Assembly (NCBI GenBank): GCA_002779605.1 | Contig: PEWE01000006.1 | Span: forward strand, 24,070-88,069 | Direction: 5' to 3' | DNA from: Zetaproteobacteria bacterium CG06_land_8_20_14_3_00_59_53 | GTDB taxonomy: Bacteria; Pseudomonadota; Zetaproteobacteria; Mariprofundales; Mariprofundaceae | DNA length: 64,000 bases | In this document: positions 17,525 to 27,380 of the stretch, piece by piece | Layout of the letters: every line of letters starts with the position of its first letter | How positions within the stretch are numbered: position 1 is the stretch's first letter | Made by a program: the position numbers and the translations under genes | Notes under the pieces: model-generated | The model's database searches: none | Told to the model about the DNA's origin: nothing | Seen by the model: the letters and a program-made list of their open reading frames with translations, nothing else

Positions 17525-17860
17525 CTAAAGGTTCGGGAACAAGCGGTGCAACAGGATAATGCCGCCACAGAGCAGCAGTATGCCCGCTGTGAAATTGGCC
17601 GCGAAGCCCAAGTCAGTCAGTCTGGCGGCCAGAAAGGGTACGAAAAACAGCAGGGATACAGGCACAAGAATGAAGATGTCGCGTGCCAGTTCATTGACCA
17701 GTTGCGCGTTCTTCGTGTCGAACCAGACGAAGGCCATGGCCAGCATCGAGGTCAGCGGCAGGGCGACGATCAGCGCACCCCAGAACGGGCCGAAACGCTT
17801 GGCGGCACCGGCCGCTGCCATGATGATGGCGGCTGAAACCAGCGCCTTCAGCCAGAACAT
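17525..17860 (-). CDS. DUF3147 small membrane protein
   Basis: The start at 17860 (MFWLKALV) is preferred; the open frame to 17974 overlaps ettA. The 111-residue protein is nearly all membrane: helices at about 4-18, 20-40, 50-70 and 82-105. The segment AAAKRFGPFWGALIVALPLTS is the mark of DUF3147, a family of unknown role. It starts 11 bases after the ettA stop, so it is likely translated from the same mRNA. Confidence 0.75.
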   Translation of the reverse strand: MFWLKALVSAAIIMAAAGAAKRFGPFWGALIVALPLTSMLAMAFVWFDTKNAQLVNELARDIFILVPVSLLFFVPFLAARLTDLGFAANFTAGILLLCGGIILLHRLFPNL

Positions 17861-17871
17861 GTCCGTGCTTC

Positions 17872-19542
<1,671 letters not shown>

Positions 19543-19605
19543 GGTTTACTCCGGTGCTTGATTCAGGCGGCGCAGGATAGCAGAAAAGCCTGTTGCGCAG
19601 AGGGC

Positions 19606-20187
19606 TCAGTTCGACAGTTGCGGTTTGTCCTTCAGGGCTGCGCCGATTTGTTCGTCTTCGAGGATGATTCGCAGGGTGTCGGACAGGGTTTCGTTGACCA
19701 GTTCCGCGATCTTCTCCGCATTCGGGGAGAGCGGCACGGTGTGTTCGGCAGTGGTTCCAAGGCTGCGATTCACATGCCAGTCGCCATGGCCGACCTCTGC
19801 CGTAACACGGCTCGACAGGATGGCCTTGCTGGTGACGAAGCCGTCCTCGGCCTTGTAGCTCAGGGAGGTGATATGTACGACCAGATCGATGCTCTTGTCG
19901 GTATGCACCTCTTCGACACGGAAGCCGGCTGTGCGCAGTGAGCCTGCCAGTGCATTGCGCAGCAGAATGGCCACATCCTGACGCGGCATGACGCTCTTGC
20001 CGTGCAACTCCCTTCCAAGGGCGGGTGCCGCGCGATTGTCCTCCACCCATAACGAAACAATGCCGGCTTCGCCCTTTAATGCGAGCCCGTGGATTTCCGG
20101 AATCTTCAGATCGATATCAAGCGTTTCCGCCTGCGCGGGCAGGGCTGCGCATAGCAGGCCGAGTATCATCATCCATGAATATCGCAT
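19606..20187 (-). CDS. YajG-like periplasmic protein
   Basis: The start at 20187 has AGGAG eight bases upstream. The 193-residue precursor has a Sec signal peptide ending at AQA. The mature protein pattern (DLKIPEI, VSLWVEDNRAAPALG, LRNALAGSLRTAGFRV, then beta strands) resembles the YajG family, which are usually lipoproteins. Here the Cys in GLLCAALP is not in a proper lipobox, so the protein is probably soluble. Function is unknown. It is divergent from prfB. Confidence 0.6.
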   Translation of the reverse strand: MRYSWMMILGLLCAALPAQAETLDIDLKIPEIHGLALKGEAGIVSLWVEDNRAAPALGRELHGKSVMPRQDVAILLRNALAGSLRTAGFRVEEVHTDKSIDLVVHITSLSYKAEDGFVTSKAILSSRVTAEVGHGDWHVNRSLGTTAEHTVPLSPNAEKIAELVNETLSDTLRIILEDEQIGAALKDKPQLSN

Positions 20188-20390
20188 TATCTTTTCTCCT
20201 GAGTGAATCGTGGTCGGACGTTGTCGACAGCCTAGGGGCTGAGCCTCCAAATTGCGAGCGGATCGCGCTGACTTCGGTGCACGCATTCGGACGCCAGAGG
20301 CAATGCCGGCTTGATTTAAGAGTGTGAGGCGATATGTTCCCAACCCCTCGAATCAACCCTTTGAATTTCTTTCGGGACACGGAGTGAACG

Positions 20391-21510
20391 ATGACGATTG
20401 AAGACCGCATTGCCGGATTTCGCACGCTGGCGGAAGAGATGGGCACACGCCTGACCGCCCTGCGGAGGTCACTTTGACATCGAAGGCAAGGAACAGGAAT
20501 TAAGAGAACTCGCCGCGCGCATCGAGGACCCCACGCTATGGAACGATCCGGAGCAGGCGCAGGCGGTGATGCAGAAGCGTACGCGTCTGGAGCGCCCGCT
20601 GAAGGCATACAAGGACACGCTGGAAACCCTTGAAGAGCAGGTGATGCTCTACGAGATGGGTGGTGATGAGGGTGATGTCGCGACCCAGGGCGAGGCGGCC
20701 TATGCACTGGATGCCGTGGAAGAGGCGATCGCGGCACTCGAGATGGAAGTGATGCTGGGCGGCGAGAACGATGCCGAATCGGCCTTCCTTGAAATCCATG
20801 CCGGTGCCGGCGGCACCGAGGCGCAGGACTGGACAGAGATTTTGCTGCGCATGTATCTGCGCTGGGCGGAACGCAAAGGATTCGACACAGAGTTGATGGA
20901 GTGCACCGAGGGTGAAGAAGCCGGTATCAAATCGGTGACCGTGTCGGTGAAGGGTGAGTATGCCTTCGGTCTGCTGCGCGCCGAGGTGGGTATCCATCGT
21001 CTGGTGCGCAAATCCCCGTTCGATTCCGGTAATCGCCGGCACACCTCGTTCGCCTCCGTGTTCGTGTATCCGGATATCGACCGCGAGATCGAGATCGATA
21101 TCGATGAATCCGATGTGCGCACCGATACCTACCGCGCATCCGGTGCCGGCGGTCAGCACATCAATAAGACCGATTCGGCTGTGCGCCTGACGCATGTTCC
21201 GACCGGCATCGTGGTGCAGTGCCAAAGCGACCGCAGTCAGCACAAGAACCGCGCCTCCGCATGGAAGATGCTCAAGGCCCGTTTGTACGAGTTCGAGCTG
21301 GAGAAGCAGCAGGCCGAGAAGCAGGCGCTGGAGGACAATAAATCCGACATCGGCTGGGGGCATCAGATCCGCTCCTATGTGCTCGACCAGTCGCGCATCA
21401 AGGATCTGCGTACCGGTATGGAAACCGGCAATACGCAGGCATTTCTCGACGGGGATATCGATGCCTTCATCCAGGCGCAGCTGATGGGGGTGCGCCGCGG
21501 CGAGGGCTGA
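20391..21510 (+). CDS. prfB: Peptide chain release factor 2 with programmed +1 frameshift
   Basis: Translation starts at ATG 20391 with GGAG seven bases upstream, and meets TGA at codon 29 (20475-20477). Shifting +1 at CTT-TGA-C joins it to the long frame ending at 21510, giving 372 residues, normal for RF2. The product has the RF2 stop-reading tripeptide SPF in VRKSPFDSGNRR and the GGQ loop in GAGGQHIN that hydrolyses peptidyl-tRNA at UGA and UAA. No lysS follows here; sspA is next after its own promoter. Confidence 0.97.
20464..20478 (+). promoter_or_regulatory. prfB: prfB programmed +1 frameshift signal
   Basis: An internal Shine-Dalgarno GGAGG at 20464-20468 lies three bases before CTT TGA C, the classical RF2 slippery site. 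When RF2 is scarce, ribosomes pause at UGA and slip from CUU to UUU, which restores RF2 supply. Confidence 0.95.
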
Positions 21511-21542
21511 TTCTCCGCCTGTCCCGAAGCTGTAATCCGTGC

Positions 21543-21572
21543 TTGACGCAAAAGGCGAGAAAATCCTTTATT
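21543..21572 (+). promoter_or_regulatory. Candidate sigma-70 promoter of sspA
   Basis: TTGACG at 21543-21548 and TTTATT at 21567-21572 are 18 bases apart, upstream of sspA. The -10 is a 4/6 match, so moderate support. Confidence 0.4.
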
Positions 21573-21621
21573 TTTCCATGAAAAACGCTATATTGCCGCG
21601 CCCTGCCAATGGAGGTTTTAC

Positions 21622-22212
21622 ATGATCAAGTTGTATTCGAATCCTGTGAGTCCGGATTCACACCGCACCCGCATCGTTCTTGCCGAGAAGGAACTTCCCA
21701 GCGAGATCGTCGATGTCGAGGATGGTGAAACGTCCAAGGAACTGCAGGACGTCAATCCGGTCGGCAAGCTGCCGACGCTGGAAGACCGCAGCACGATCCT
21801 GTTCGAAGCCTCGGTGGTGAACGAATACCTCGACGAGCGATATCCGCATCCGCCGCTGAAGCCGGGTTCTCCCGCTGAGCGTGCGCAGATGCGTCTGGCT
21901 GTGATGCGCATCGAGCAGGAGCTGTTCCCGATCTACGACGAGTTGGAGAAGGCTGCAGACAAGGCCGAAAGCCGCAAGAAGATCAGCGATTATCTCGAGG
22001 CCCTGGATACCTATCTGGCGCGTCAGGAGTATTTCGTCGGCGAATGCTACACGCTGGCCGATGTGTCGCTGGCCCCGATCCTGTGGCGCTTGTCGCCGAT
22101 GGGTGTGGACACCGCCCGCTGGCCGCATCTGGAGGCATATATGGACCGCCTGTTCGAGCGTCCGGCCTTCGAGCGTTCACTCTCCGAACACGAACAGATG
22201 ATGCACGACTGA
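21622..22212 (+). CDS. sspA: Stringent starvation protein A / GST-fold protein
   Basis: The 196-residue protein has an N-terminal thioredoxin-like GST domain (IKLYSNPVSPDSHRTRIVLAEK) and an all-helical C-terminal domain. VNEYLDERYPHPPL is the SspA signature. SspA binds RNA polymerase and alters promoter choice in starvation or acid stress; it lacks glutathione transferase activity. RBS GGAGG precedes the ATG by six bases or so. It is monocistronic with a strong terminator. Confidence 0.88.
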   Translation: MIKLYSNPVSPDSHRTRIVLAEKELPSEIVDVEDGETSKELQDVNPVGKLPTLEDRSTILFEASVVNEYLDERYPHPPLKPGSPAERAQMRLAVMRIEQELFPIYDELEKAADKAESRKKISDYLEALDTYLARQEYFVGECYTLADVSLAPILWRLSPMGVDTARWPHLEAYMDRLFERPAFERSLSEHEQMMHD

Positions 22213-22231
22213 TAGTCGGGCTGATTCACAG

Positions 22232-22257
22232 AAAGGCGGCCATCGGCCGCCTTTTTT
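22232..22257 (+). terminator. Hairpin terminator after sspA
   Basis: A perfect 10-bp stem, AAAGGCGGCC against GGCCGCCTTT with loop ATC, ends in six T residues. Confidence 0.92.
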
Positions 22258-22261
22258 GTTT

Positions 22262-23773
22262 TCAGGAACGGGTATCGGGCCATGGCCATTGATCTGCCGA
22301 GGTCAGAAAACGCATGGGCTTATCCGATGGTCGCTCGTAGTTGGCAAGCTGGCCTTGCAGGACTTCGATACCGGCATCCGAGATGTCGCTGCCGAGTGCG
22401 CTGCGCTGCTTGATGTTGCGGCGCACATCAGCTTCGGGAATATCCAGCCATAGAAAGTGAAAAGGGACGCCCGCGGCTTCGGCGAGTTCCCGGGCATGCT
22501 GGCGTTCATCGCTTGAGAGAAAGGTGGCATCAAGAATCACAGGCCATCCGGCACGCAGAACGATGGCCGCGGCATCGAACATGGCCTGATACGTCAGCCG
22601 GTGCATGGTATCGCTATACAGCGGCAGCCCGGGATGCTGCGGGGCGATGCGTTTGCGGGTGGCATCCGAGCGGATGATGACGGCGCGCGCCGGGCCGCAT
22701 CCCAGCAGGCTCAGTCGGCTCTTGCCGCTGCCCGACAGCCCGCCCACGGCATACAGACAGGCGGGGGCGGGTTTGAGCAGATAGTCCGCGGCCAGCCGGA
22801 AATAGTGTGCCGCCTCGGAGAGCTTGAGTTTTCTGGTCTTGTCAGTGATTGCACCGTCTTCAGCAAACAGGCAGGAAACCTTGCCGCGAACACCGGCACG
22901 ATACGAGAGGAATAGCGGGAGAAGCGGCATGCCCTCGTAATCCCCGCTGTGTTCGAGGTAGCGCGACAGCAAGCGCATGGACAGGTCCGCGCGGCCGTGT
23001 GCATCGCAGTCCATGACCAGAAAAGCTGCATCGTTCAGGGTGTCTATAGCGCGGTATTCGGGATTGAATTCGATGCAGTCGAAGGGCGTGGGGTGCCCCC
23101 TGAATAGTGCGATGTTGCCCAGATGCAGGTCGCCGTGGCAGTCGCGGATGCGACCCTGCGCCATACGTCCGGCAAACAGCTCCTGCATTTGCTGTACCCG
23201 TTGGATGGTTTGCATGCGGATGGATTCAATCAGCGATGCATCAACAGCCTCCGGATGGCGCAGTCCTGTGTCGAGGGATGCTATGATGTGTTGTAACAGG
23301 AATCCGGGCGCACCATAGCTGCTGATGGTGGTGCTTTGTTCCGCTTGTTTGTGAAAGGCAGCCATGCATTCCGCCAGTTCATCCATCCAGACAGCGTCGA
23401 AGCTGTGCGCAGCCAGCCGGGCGTCGAGCAGGTCGCCATCGGCGAACTGCCGCATTTTGATGCAGTAGTCGCAGATCGCTTGCGAACCGCCGAGCTTGAA
23501 GCCGGTGTGGGCATGGCAGATAGGCAGGACATCGAGATACAGCTCCGCAGCAAGCTGGCGGTTCAGGCGAAGCTCTTCTTCGCAGTAGTGCTTGCGTTTT
23601 TCCAGTGTCGAGAAATCAAGGAAGCCGAAATCGACCGGTTTTTTCACCTTGTAGGCGAAAGGGCCGGTCAGTACCACCCATGAGGCGTGGGTCTGCAACA
23701 GGCGGATGTTGTCCGTGGCATGCGGATAGAAATCATCCAGCAGCATGGCCTGAATCAGAGGCGGTTGGGGCAT
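22262..23773 (-). CDS. Aminoglycoside phosphotransferase-like / P-loop kinase fusion (COG2187-COG0645)
   Basis: The 503-residue protein joins two kinase folds. The first (about 1-330) is APH-like, with DCHGDLHLGNIALF as catalytic loop and FDCIEFNPEYR as the second metal motif. The second (about 340-500) is a small P-loop kinase with GGLSGSGKS and an LDATFLSSDERQ strand. This fusion is common in proteobacteria, and its substrate is unknown; it is not evidence for antibiotic resistance. The gene stop lies just beyond the sspA terminator. Confidence 0.8.
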   Translation of the reverse strand: MPQPPLIQAMLLDDFYPHATDNIRLLQTHASWVVLTGPFAYKVKKPVDFGFLDFSTLEKRKHYCEEELRLNRQLAAELYLDVLPICHAHTGFKLGGSQAICDYCIKMRQFADGDLLDARLAAHSFDAVWMDELAECMAAFHKQAEQSTTISSYGAPGFLLQHIIASLDTGLRHPEAVDASLIESIRMQTIQRVQQMQELFAGRMAQGRIRDCHGDLHLGNIALFRGHPTPFDCIEFNPEYRAIDTLNDAAFLVMDCDAHGRADLSMRLLSRYLEHSGDYEGMPLLPLFLSYRAGVRGKVSCLFAEDGAITDKTRKLKLSEAAHYFRLAADYLLKPAPACLYAVGGLSGSGKSRLSLLGCGPARAVIIRSDATRKRIAPQHPGLPLYSDTMHRLTYQAMFDAAAIVLRAGWPVILDATFLSSDERQHARELAEAAGVPFHFLWLDIPEADVRRNIKQRSALGSDISDAGIEVLQGQLANYERPSDKPMRFLTSADQWPWPDTRS

Positions 23774-23814
23774 GTGTGGATTTTAGCAGGCGGAAGCGGC
23801 CTGCGGGCGCTGCT

Positions 23815-24312
23815 TCAGCCGGTCCGGGCCTGTTTCTCGGCCGGTGGTGTGTCCAGCATGAACTGCCAGGCAAGGATCAGGGCGGAAATGGCCAGTGCGA
23901 CGCCTAGGCCGGCGGCCACGCCGTTGATGCCCTCTCCCAGTTGCATGCCGACCGGAACAAACACGATGATGGCAGGGAGCAGCAGGGCCAGGCGGGTCCA
24001 GGTGGAGGTCTGTTTGAGAATCACCGAAGCTGCACCGGGAACGCTCATCAGGGCGAACAGGCTCAGTGCGATCCAGTGATTCTCTTTATCCACGCTGGTC
24101 AGGCGCTCCCATAGGTCGGTCGGCAGGCCGGAAAGACGGATATCGACGAACGAACCTGCGATCACGATCAGCACAGAGGCGATCAGCCACATCATCCAGC
24201 CCATCCATTGTTTCCGGCGGGCGATGTTATTGGTCCATACACCGTTGCCGACCACATACATCAGTCCTGCAAAGCCGATGCCCCATGCCAGATGCTGTGC
24301 CTGTGATTCCAT
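23815..24312 (-). CDS. Hypothetical five-helix membrane protein
   Basis: I choose ATG 24312 (MESQAQHL), with GCAGGTAACG upstream; the longer frame to 24426 has an unlikely N-terminus. The 165-residue product has five hydrophobic helices (about 7-25, 38-58, 84-104, 110-125, 133-155) and few charged residues. I recognise no family. It is divergent from the nitrogen locus and may share its regulatory region. Confidence 0.55.
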   Translation of the reverse strand: MESQAQHLAWGIGFAGLMYVVGNGVWTNNIARRKQWMGWMMWLIASVLIVIAGSFVDIRLSGLPTDLWERLTSVDKENHWIALSLFALMSVPGAASVILKQTSTWTRLALLLPAIIVFVPVGMQLGEGINGVAAGLGVALAISALILAWQFMLDTPPAEKQARTG

Positions 24313-24401
24313 ATCCGTTACCTGCCTAGTGAACTTTTTTGCTTGCGGGAAACTAACAGCAACGATGCGTATCGTCACAACCCTATTTGCAGGGTAAAAA
24401 T

Positions 24402-24433
24402 TATGCATAAAAAATGATATATGCATAAAAAAA
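24402..24433. repeat. Two TATGCATA palindromes in direct repeat
   Basis: TATGCATAAAAAA at 24402-24414 and again at 24420-24432 (plus one A). Each copy holds the 8-bp palindrome TATGCATA, and the two are 18 bases apart, about 1.7 helical turns. The spot is about 100 bases upstream of the sigma-54 promoter, the distance where an enhancer-binding activator usually sits. Confidence 0.6.
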
Positions 24434-24512
24434 CATCAATAAAAACATACGGCGATTCGGATGAATTTCTTAAAACCTATATTTAAAGCCATTTATCAAT
24501 GTTACACAAAGA

Positions 24513-24528
24513 TGGCACGGCAGTTGTT
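24513..24528 (+). promoter_or_regulatory. Sigma-54 promoter of the porin-glnK-amtB operon
   Basis: TGGCACG at 24513-24519, four bases, then TTGTT at 24524-24528 matches the sigma-54 consensus TGGCACG-N4-TTGCW except for T in place of C at the -12 GC. GG and GT are spaced by ten bases as required. It lies upstream of the porin gene and fits nitrogen-limitation control of glnK-amtB. Confidence 0.8.
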
Positions 24529-24659
24529 ATATAAATTGCAAAGCGGCGCTGACCGCAACCAACCTGGTAACAAAGGAGGACTGTGTGAAAGCAATGGATC
24601 GTAGTCGTAACAACACCAAGGTAGCAACGCAAATAACAACAACACTCAAGGAGACAATG

Positions 24660-25451
24660 ATGAAGAAGACTTATGTAGCAATGATGATGGCCGGCCTGAT
24701 GGGCGCTGGTCTTGTAGCAAACACCGCAATGGCCGAAGAGGCTGCTTCCGAGCTGCCGTATGGCATGACCGTGTCGGGTGATATCGGTATCGCGAGTCAG
24801 TATGTCTGGCGTGGCCTGACGCAGACCAACGGCAAAACTGCTGTACAGGGTGATCTGGGCATCGCACTCGGCGATTTCTCGATCGGCGGCTGGTTCTCCA
24901 ATGCCTATCCGTCCCCTGTAGCCAAGTTCGCCCCGCGCGATGTGGTTGAATTCGACTGGACTGCAAGCTATGCCGGCTCGATCACTGAAGACCTCGGCTA
25001 TTCCGTCGGCGCCATCTACTACACCTACCTGTATGACTCGGCCTCCAACTTCCCTGAAGTGAATGCCGGTCTTTCCTATGGCCCTGTGTCGCTGACCGGT
25101 TATGCAATCACCAAGGACAGCAGCAACAAGGCCTACCTGCGCGGCGATATCTGGGTTGATCTGGGTGTGTCGGGTTCGCTGGCCGGCTTTGATGTTTCCG
25201 GTGCGCTTTCGTATGCAAAGTGGAAGAAGGATAACTTGAACCGTCCTCTGGGCGCCATCAACACCTTCAAGAACGGTGTGAACCTGGCAACGCTGAGCGT
25301 CAGCAAGGGCTTCACCATCGAGGGTGCATCCCTGACCTCCACTCTGACTGCAACTGTGCCGATCGGCTCCAAGCAGACTGACGGCAACCGTTATATCTAC
25401 GGCCTTTCCGCCAAGAACGAGTTTGTTGCTGCTCTGAGCCTGTCCTACTAA
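24660..25451 (+). CDS. TorF-family putative outer-membrane porin
   Basis: Two starts compete. GTG 24585 has AAAGGAGG about five bases upstream, and ATG 24660 has AAGGAG six bases upstream and directly begins a signal peptide (MKKTYVAMMMAGLMGAG, cleavage after AMA). I prefer the latter. The mature part of about 240 residues alternates polar and aromatic residues as in beta-barrels. It shows SGDIGIASQYVWRGLTQT, the family signature (TIGR02001). Such porins often precede glnK-amtB and may admit ammonium or another nitrogen source through the outer membrane; this is inferred. It is first behind the sigma-54 promoter. Confidence 0.8.
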   Translation: MKKTYVAMMMAGLMGAGLVANTAMAEEAASELPYGMTVSGDIGIASQYVWRGLTQTNGKTAVQGDLGIALGDFSIGGWFSNAYPSPVAKFAPRDVVEFDWTASYAGSITEDLGYSVGAIYYTYLYDSASNFPEVNAGLSYGPVSLTGYAITKDSSNKAYLRGDIWVDLGVSGSLAGFDVSGALSYAKWKKDNLNRPLGAINTFKNGVNLATLSVSKGFTIEGASLTSTLTATVPIGSKQTDGNRYIYGLSAKNEFVAALSLSY

Positions 25452-25459
25452 GAGATGAA

Positions 25460-25487
25460 GGAGGAAGGGCGCGTCTGCCCTTCCTCC
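25460..25487 (+). other. Intercistronic hairpin between porin and glnK
   Basis: GGAGGAAGGGC (25460-25470) and GCCCTTCCTCC (25477-25487) form an 11-bp perfect stem with no T run. It may protect the porin mRNA or allow partial termination before glnK. Confidence 0.6.
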
Positions 25488-25515
25488 CATCCTCTGACCC
25501 CATGTAAACATCTAA

Positions 25516-25869
<354 letters not shown>

Positions 25870-25903
25870 CCCGAACCCGTTCAAACTATACAAGGAGATA
25901 ACC

Positions 25904-27196
25904 ATGAGAAAGTTATTCAAAAAAACAATGGGGTTCATGCCCGCCGCTCTGCTGACGCCTGCTTTGGCGCTGGCCGAAGACGTGCCGACCCTGGATTCAG
26001 GTAATACTGCCTGGATGATCACAGCAACAGCACTGGTGCTGTTGATGACCCTTCCGGGCCTGGCGCTGTTCTACGGTGGTATGGTTCGCAAAAAGAATGT
26101 GCTGAGCGTTTGCATGCAGACCATCACCATAGCTGCTCTGATGAGCGTGCTCTGGGTGGTTTGCGGCTACTCGATGGCCTTCGCCGAAGGTAATGCGTTT
26201 GTCGGCGGCCTGTCCAAGGCCTTCTTCAGCGGTGTCGGTGTGGACTCGATTTCCGGAACCATTCCCGAGACCGTGTTCGCCACCTTCCAGATGACCTTCG
26301 CCATCATCACCCCGGTGCTGATCATCGGTGCCTTCGCCGAGCGCATGAAGTTCACTGCAATTCTGGCCTTCATGACCGCATGGGTGTTGGCTGTGTATGC
26401 TCCTGTCACCCACTGGGTGTGGGGCGGCGGCTTCCTGGCTGAAGCAGGCACGCTCGACTTCGCCGGCGGTACCGTGGTGCATATCAATGCCGGTGTGGCC
26501 GGTCTGGTTTGCGCACTTGTTCTGGGTAAGCGAATCGGTTACCCGAAAGAAGGTCTGATGCCGCACAACCTGACCCTGACCATGATCGGTGCTGCCCTGC
26601 TGTGGGTCGGCTGGTTCGGTTTCAACGCTGGCTCCGAGCTGGCTGCTGACGGCACCGCGGGTATGGCCATGCTGGTTACCCAGGTTGCTACCGCTATGGC
26701 AGTGCTGGCCTGGACCTTCGCTGAATGGGTTGTTTACAAGCGTCCGAGTCTGCTGGGTGCATGTTCCGGTGCTGTGGCAGGTCTGGTTGCCATCACCCCG
26801 GCTTCCGGCTTCGTAGGCCCGATGGGCGCACTGGCTATCGGTCTGGTTGCAGGTCTGGTCTGCTTCTGGGCTGTCACCAGCCTGAAGAAGATGCTCGGCT
26901 ATGACGATTCGCTGGATGCCTTCGGCGTGCACGCCATGGGCGGTATCGTCGGTGCCATGCTGACCGGTGTGTTCGTGTCCTCTTCCTTCGGCGGTGCCGG
27001 TTTTGCCGAGGGCGTGACCATGGCGCATCAGCTGGCTGTGCAGGGCGAGGCCGTGCTCTACACCATCGTTTACGATGCTGTGGTGACCTTCGTGATCCTC
27101 AAGCTGATCGACATGGTGATCGGTCTGCGCGTCACCGAGGAAGAAGAGCGTCAGGGCCTGGATATCACGCAACATGGCGAGCAGGTTTACGAGTAA
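25904..27196 (+). CDS. amtB: Ammonium transporter AmtB, copy 1
   Basis: The start at 25904 has AAGGAG seven bases upstream. The 430-residue precursor has a signal peptide (MRKLFKKTMGFMPAALLTPALALA), as E. coli AmtB does. Eleven TM helices follow. FYGGMVRKKNVLS, WVWGGGFLA, the first pore His in GGTVVHINAGVAGL and the second in FGVHAMGGIVGAMLTG are present. It conducts ammonium at low external levels and is gated by GlnK. It forms the first glnK-amtB pair. Confidence 0.95.
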   Translation: MRKLFKKTMGFMPAALLTPALALAEDVPTLDSGNTAWMITATALVLLMTLPGLALFYGGMVRKKNVLSVCMQTITIAALMSVLWVVCGYSMAFAEGNAFVGGLSKAFFSGVGVDSISGTIPETVFATFQMTFAIITPVLIIGAFAERMKFTAILAFMTAWVLAVYAPVTHWVWGGGFLAEAGTLDFAGGTVVHINAGVAGLVCALVLGKRIGYPKEGLMPHNLTLTMIGAALLWVGWFGFNAGSELAADGTAGMAMLVTQVATAMAVLAWTFAEWVVYKRPSLLGACSGAVAGLVAITPASGFVGPMGALAIGLVAGLVCFWAVTSLKKMLGYDDSLDAFGVHAMGGIVGAMLTGVFVSSSFGGAGFAEGVTMAHQLAVQGEAVLYTIVYDAVVTFVILKLIDMVIGLRVTEEEERQGLDITQHGEQVYE

Positions 27197-27268
27197 ACCG
27201 CATTGCCAAAAGGAATGGATGCCCGAGCCAAACTCCACCCACCCTCAGGCAAAGGCATCCATGGAAAA

Positions 27269-27292
27269 GGGGGGCGACTTCGGTCGCTCCCC
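27269..27292 (+). other. UUCG-capped hairpin after amtB copy 1
   Basis: GGGGGGCGAC (27269-27278), TTCG, then GTCGCTCCCC (27283-27292) makes a 10-bp stem with one G-U pair and a very stable UUCG tetraloop. The T run after it is poor (ACTTTCCGTTT). It may end or attenuate transcription between amtB and the next gene. Upstream, ATGGATGCC and GGCATCCAT (about 27216-27262) form another, larger stem. Confidence 0.65.
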
Positions 27293-27380
27293 ACTTTCCG
27301 TTTGGTTTGGGTGTGTTTACGATGGGCTGTGTAAGTCGCTCGCGGCATCGCCAACAGCCCCAAAGTAAAAGGAGATAACG

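Noticed and set aside
20391..20477. prfB as a broken gene
   Set aside because: The TGA is inside the known RF2 frameshift signal, with an internal Shine-Dalgarno and CTT TGA C, so it is a functional gene.
25997..27238. 413-codon antisense frame over amtB
   Set aside because: His/Gln-rich product typical of a shadow of a hydrophobic gene; the plus-strand AmtB is certain.
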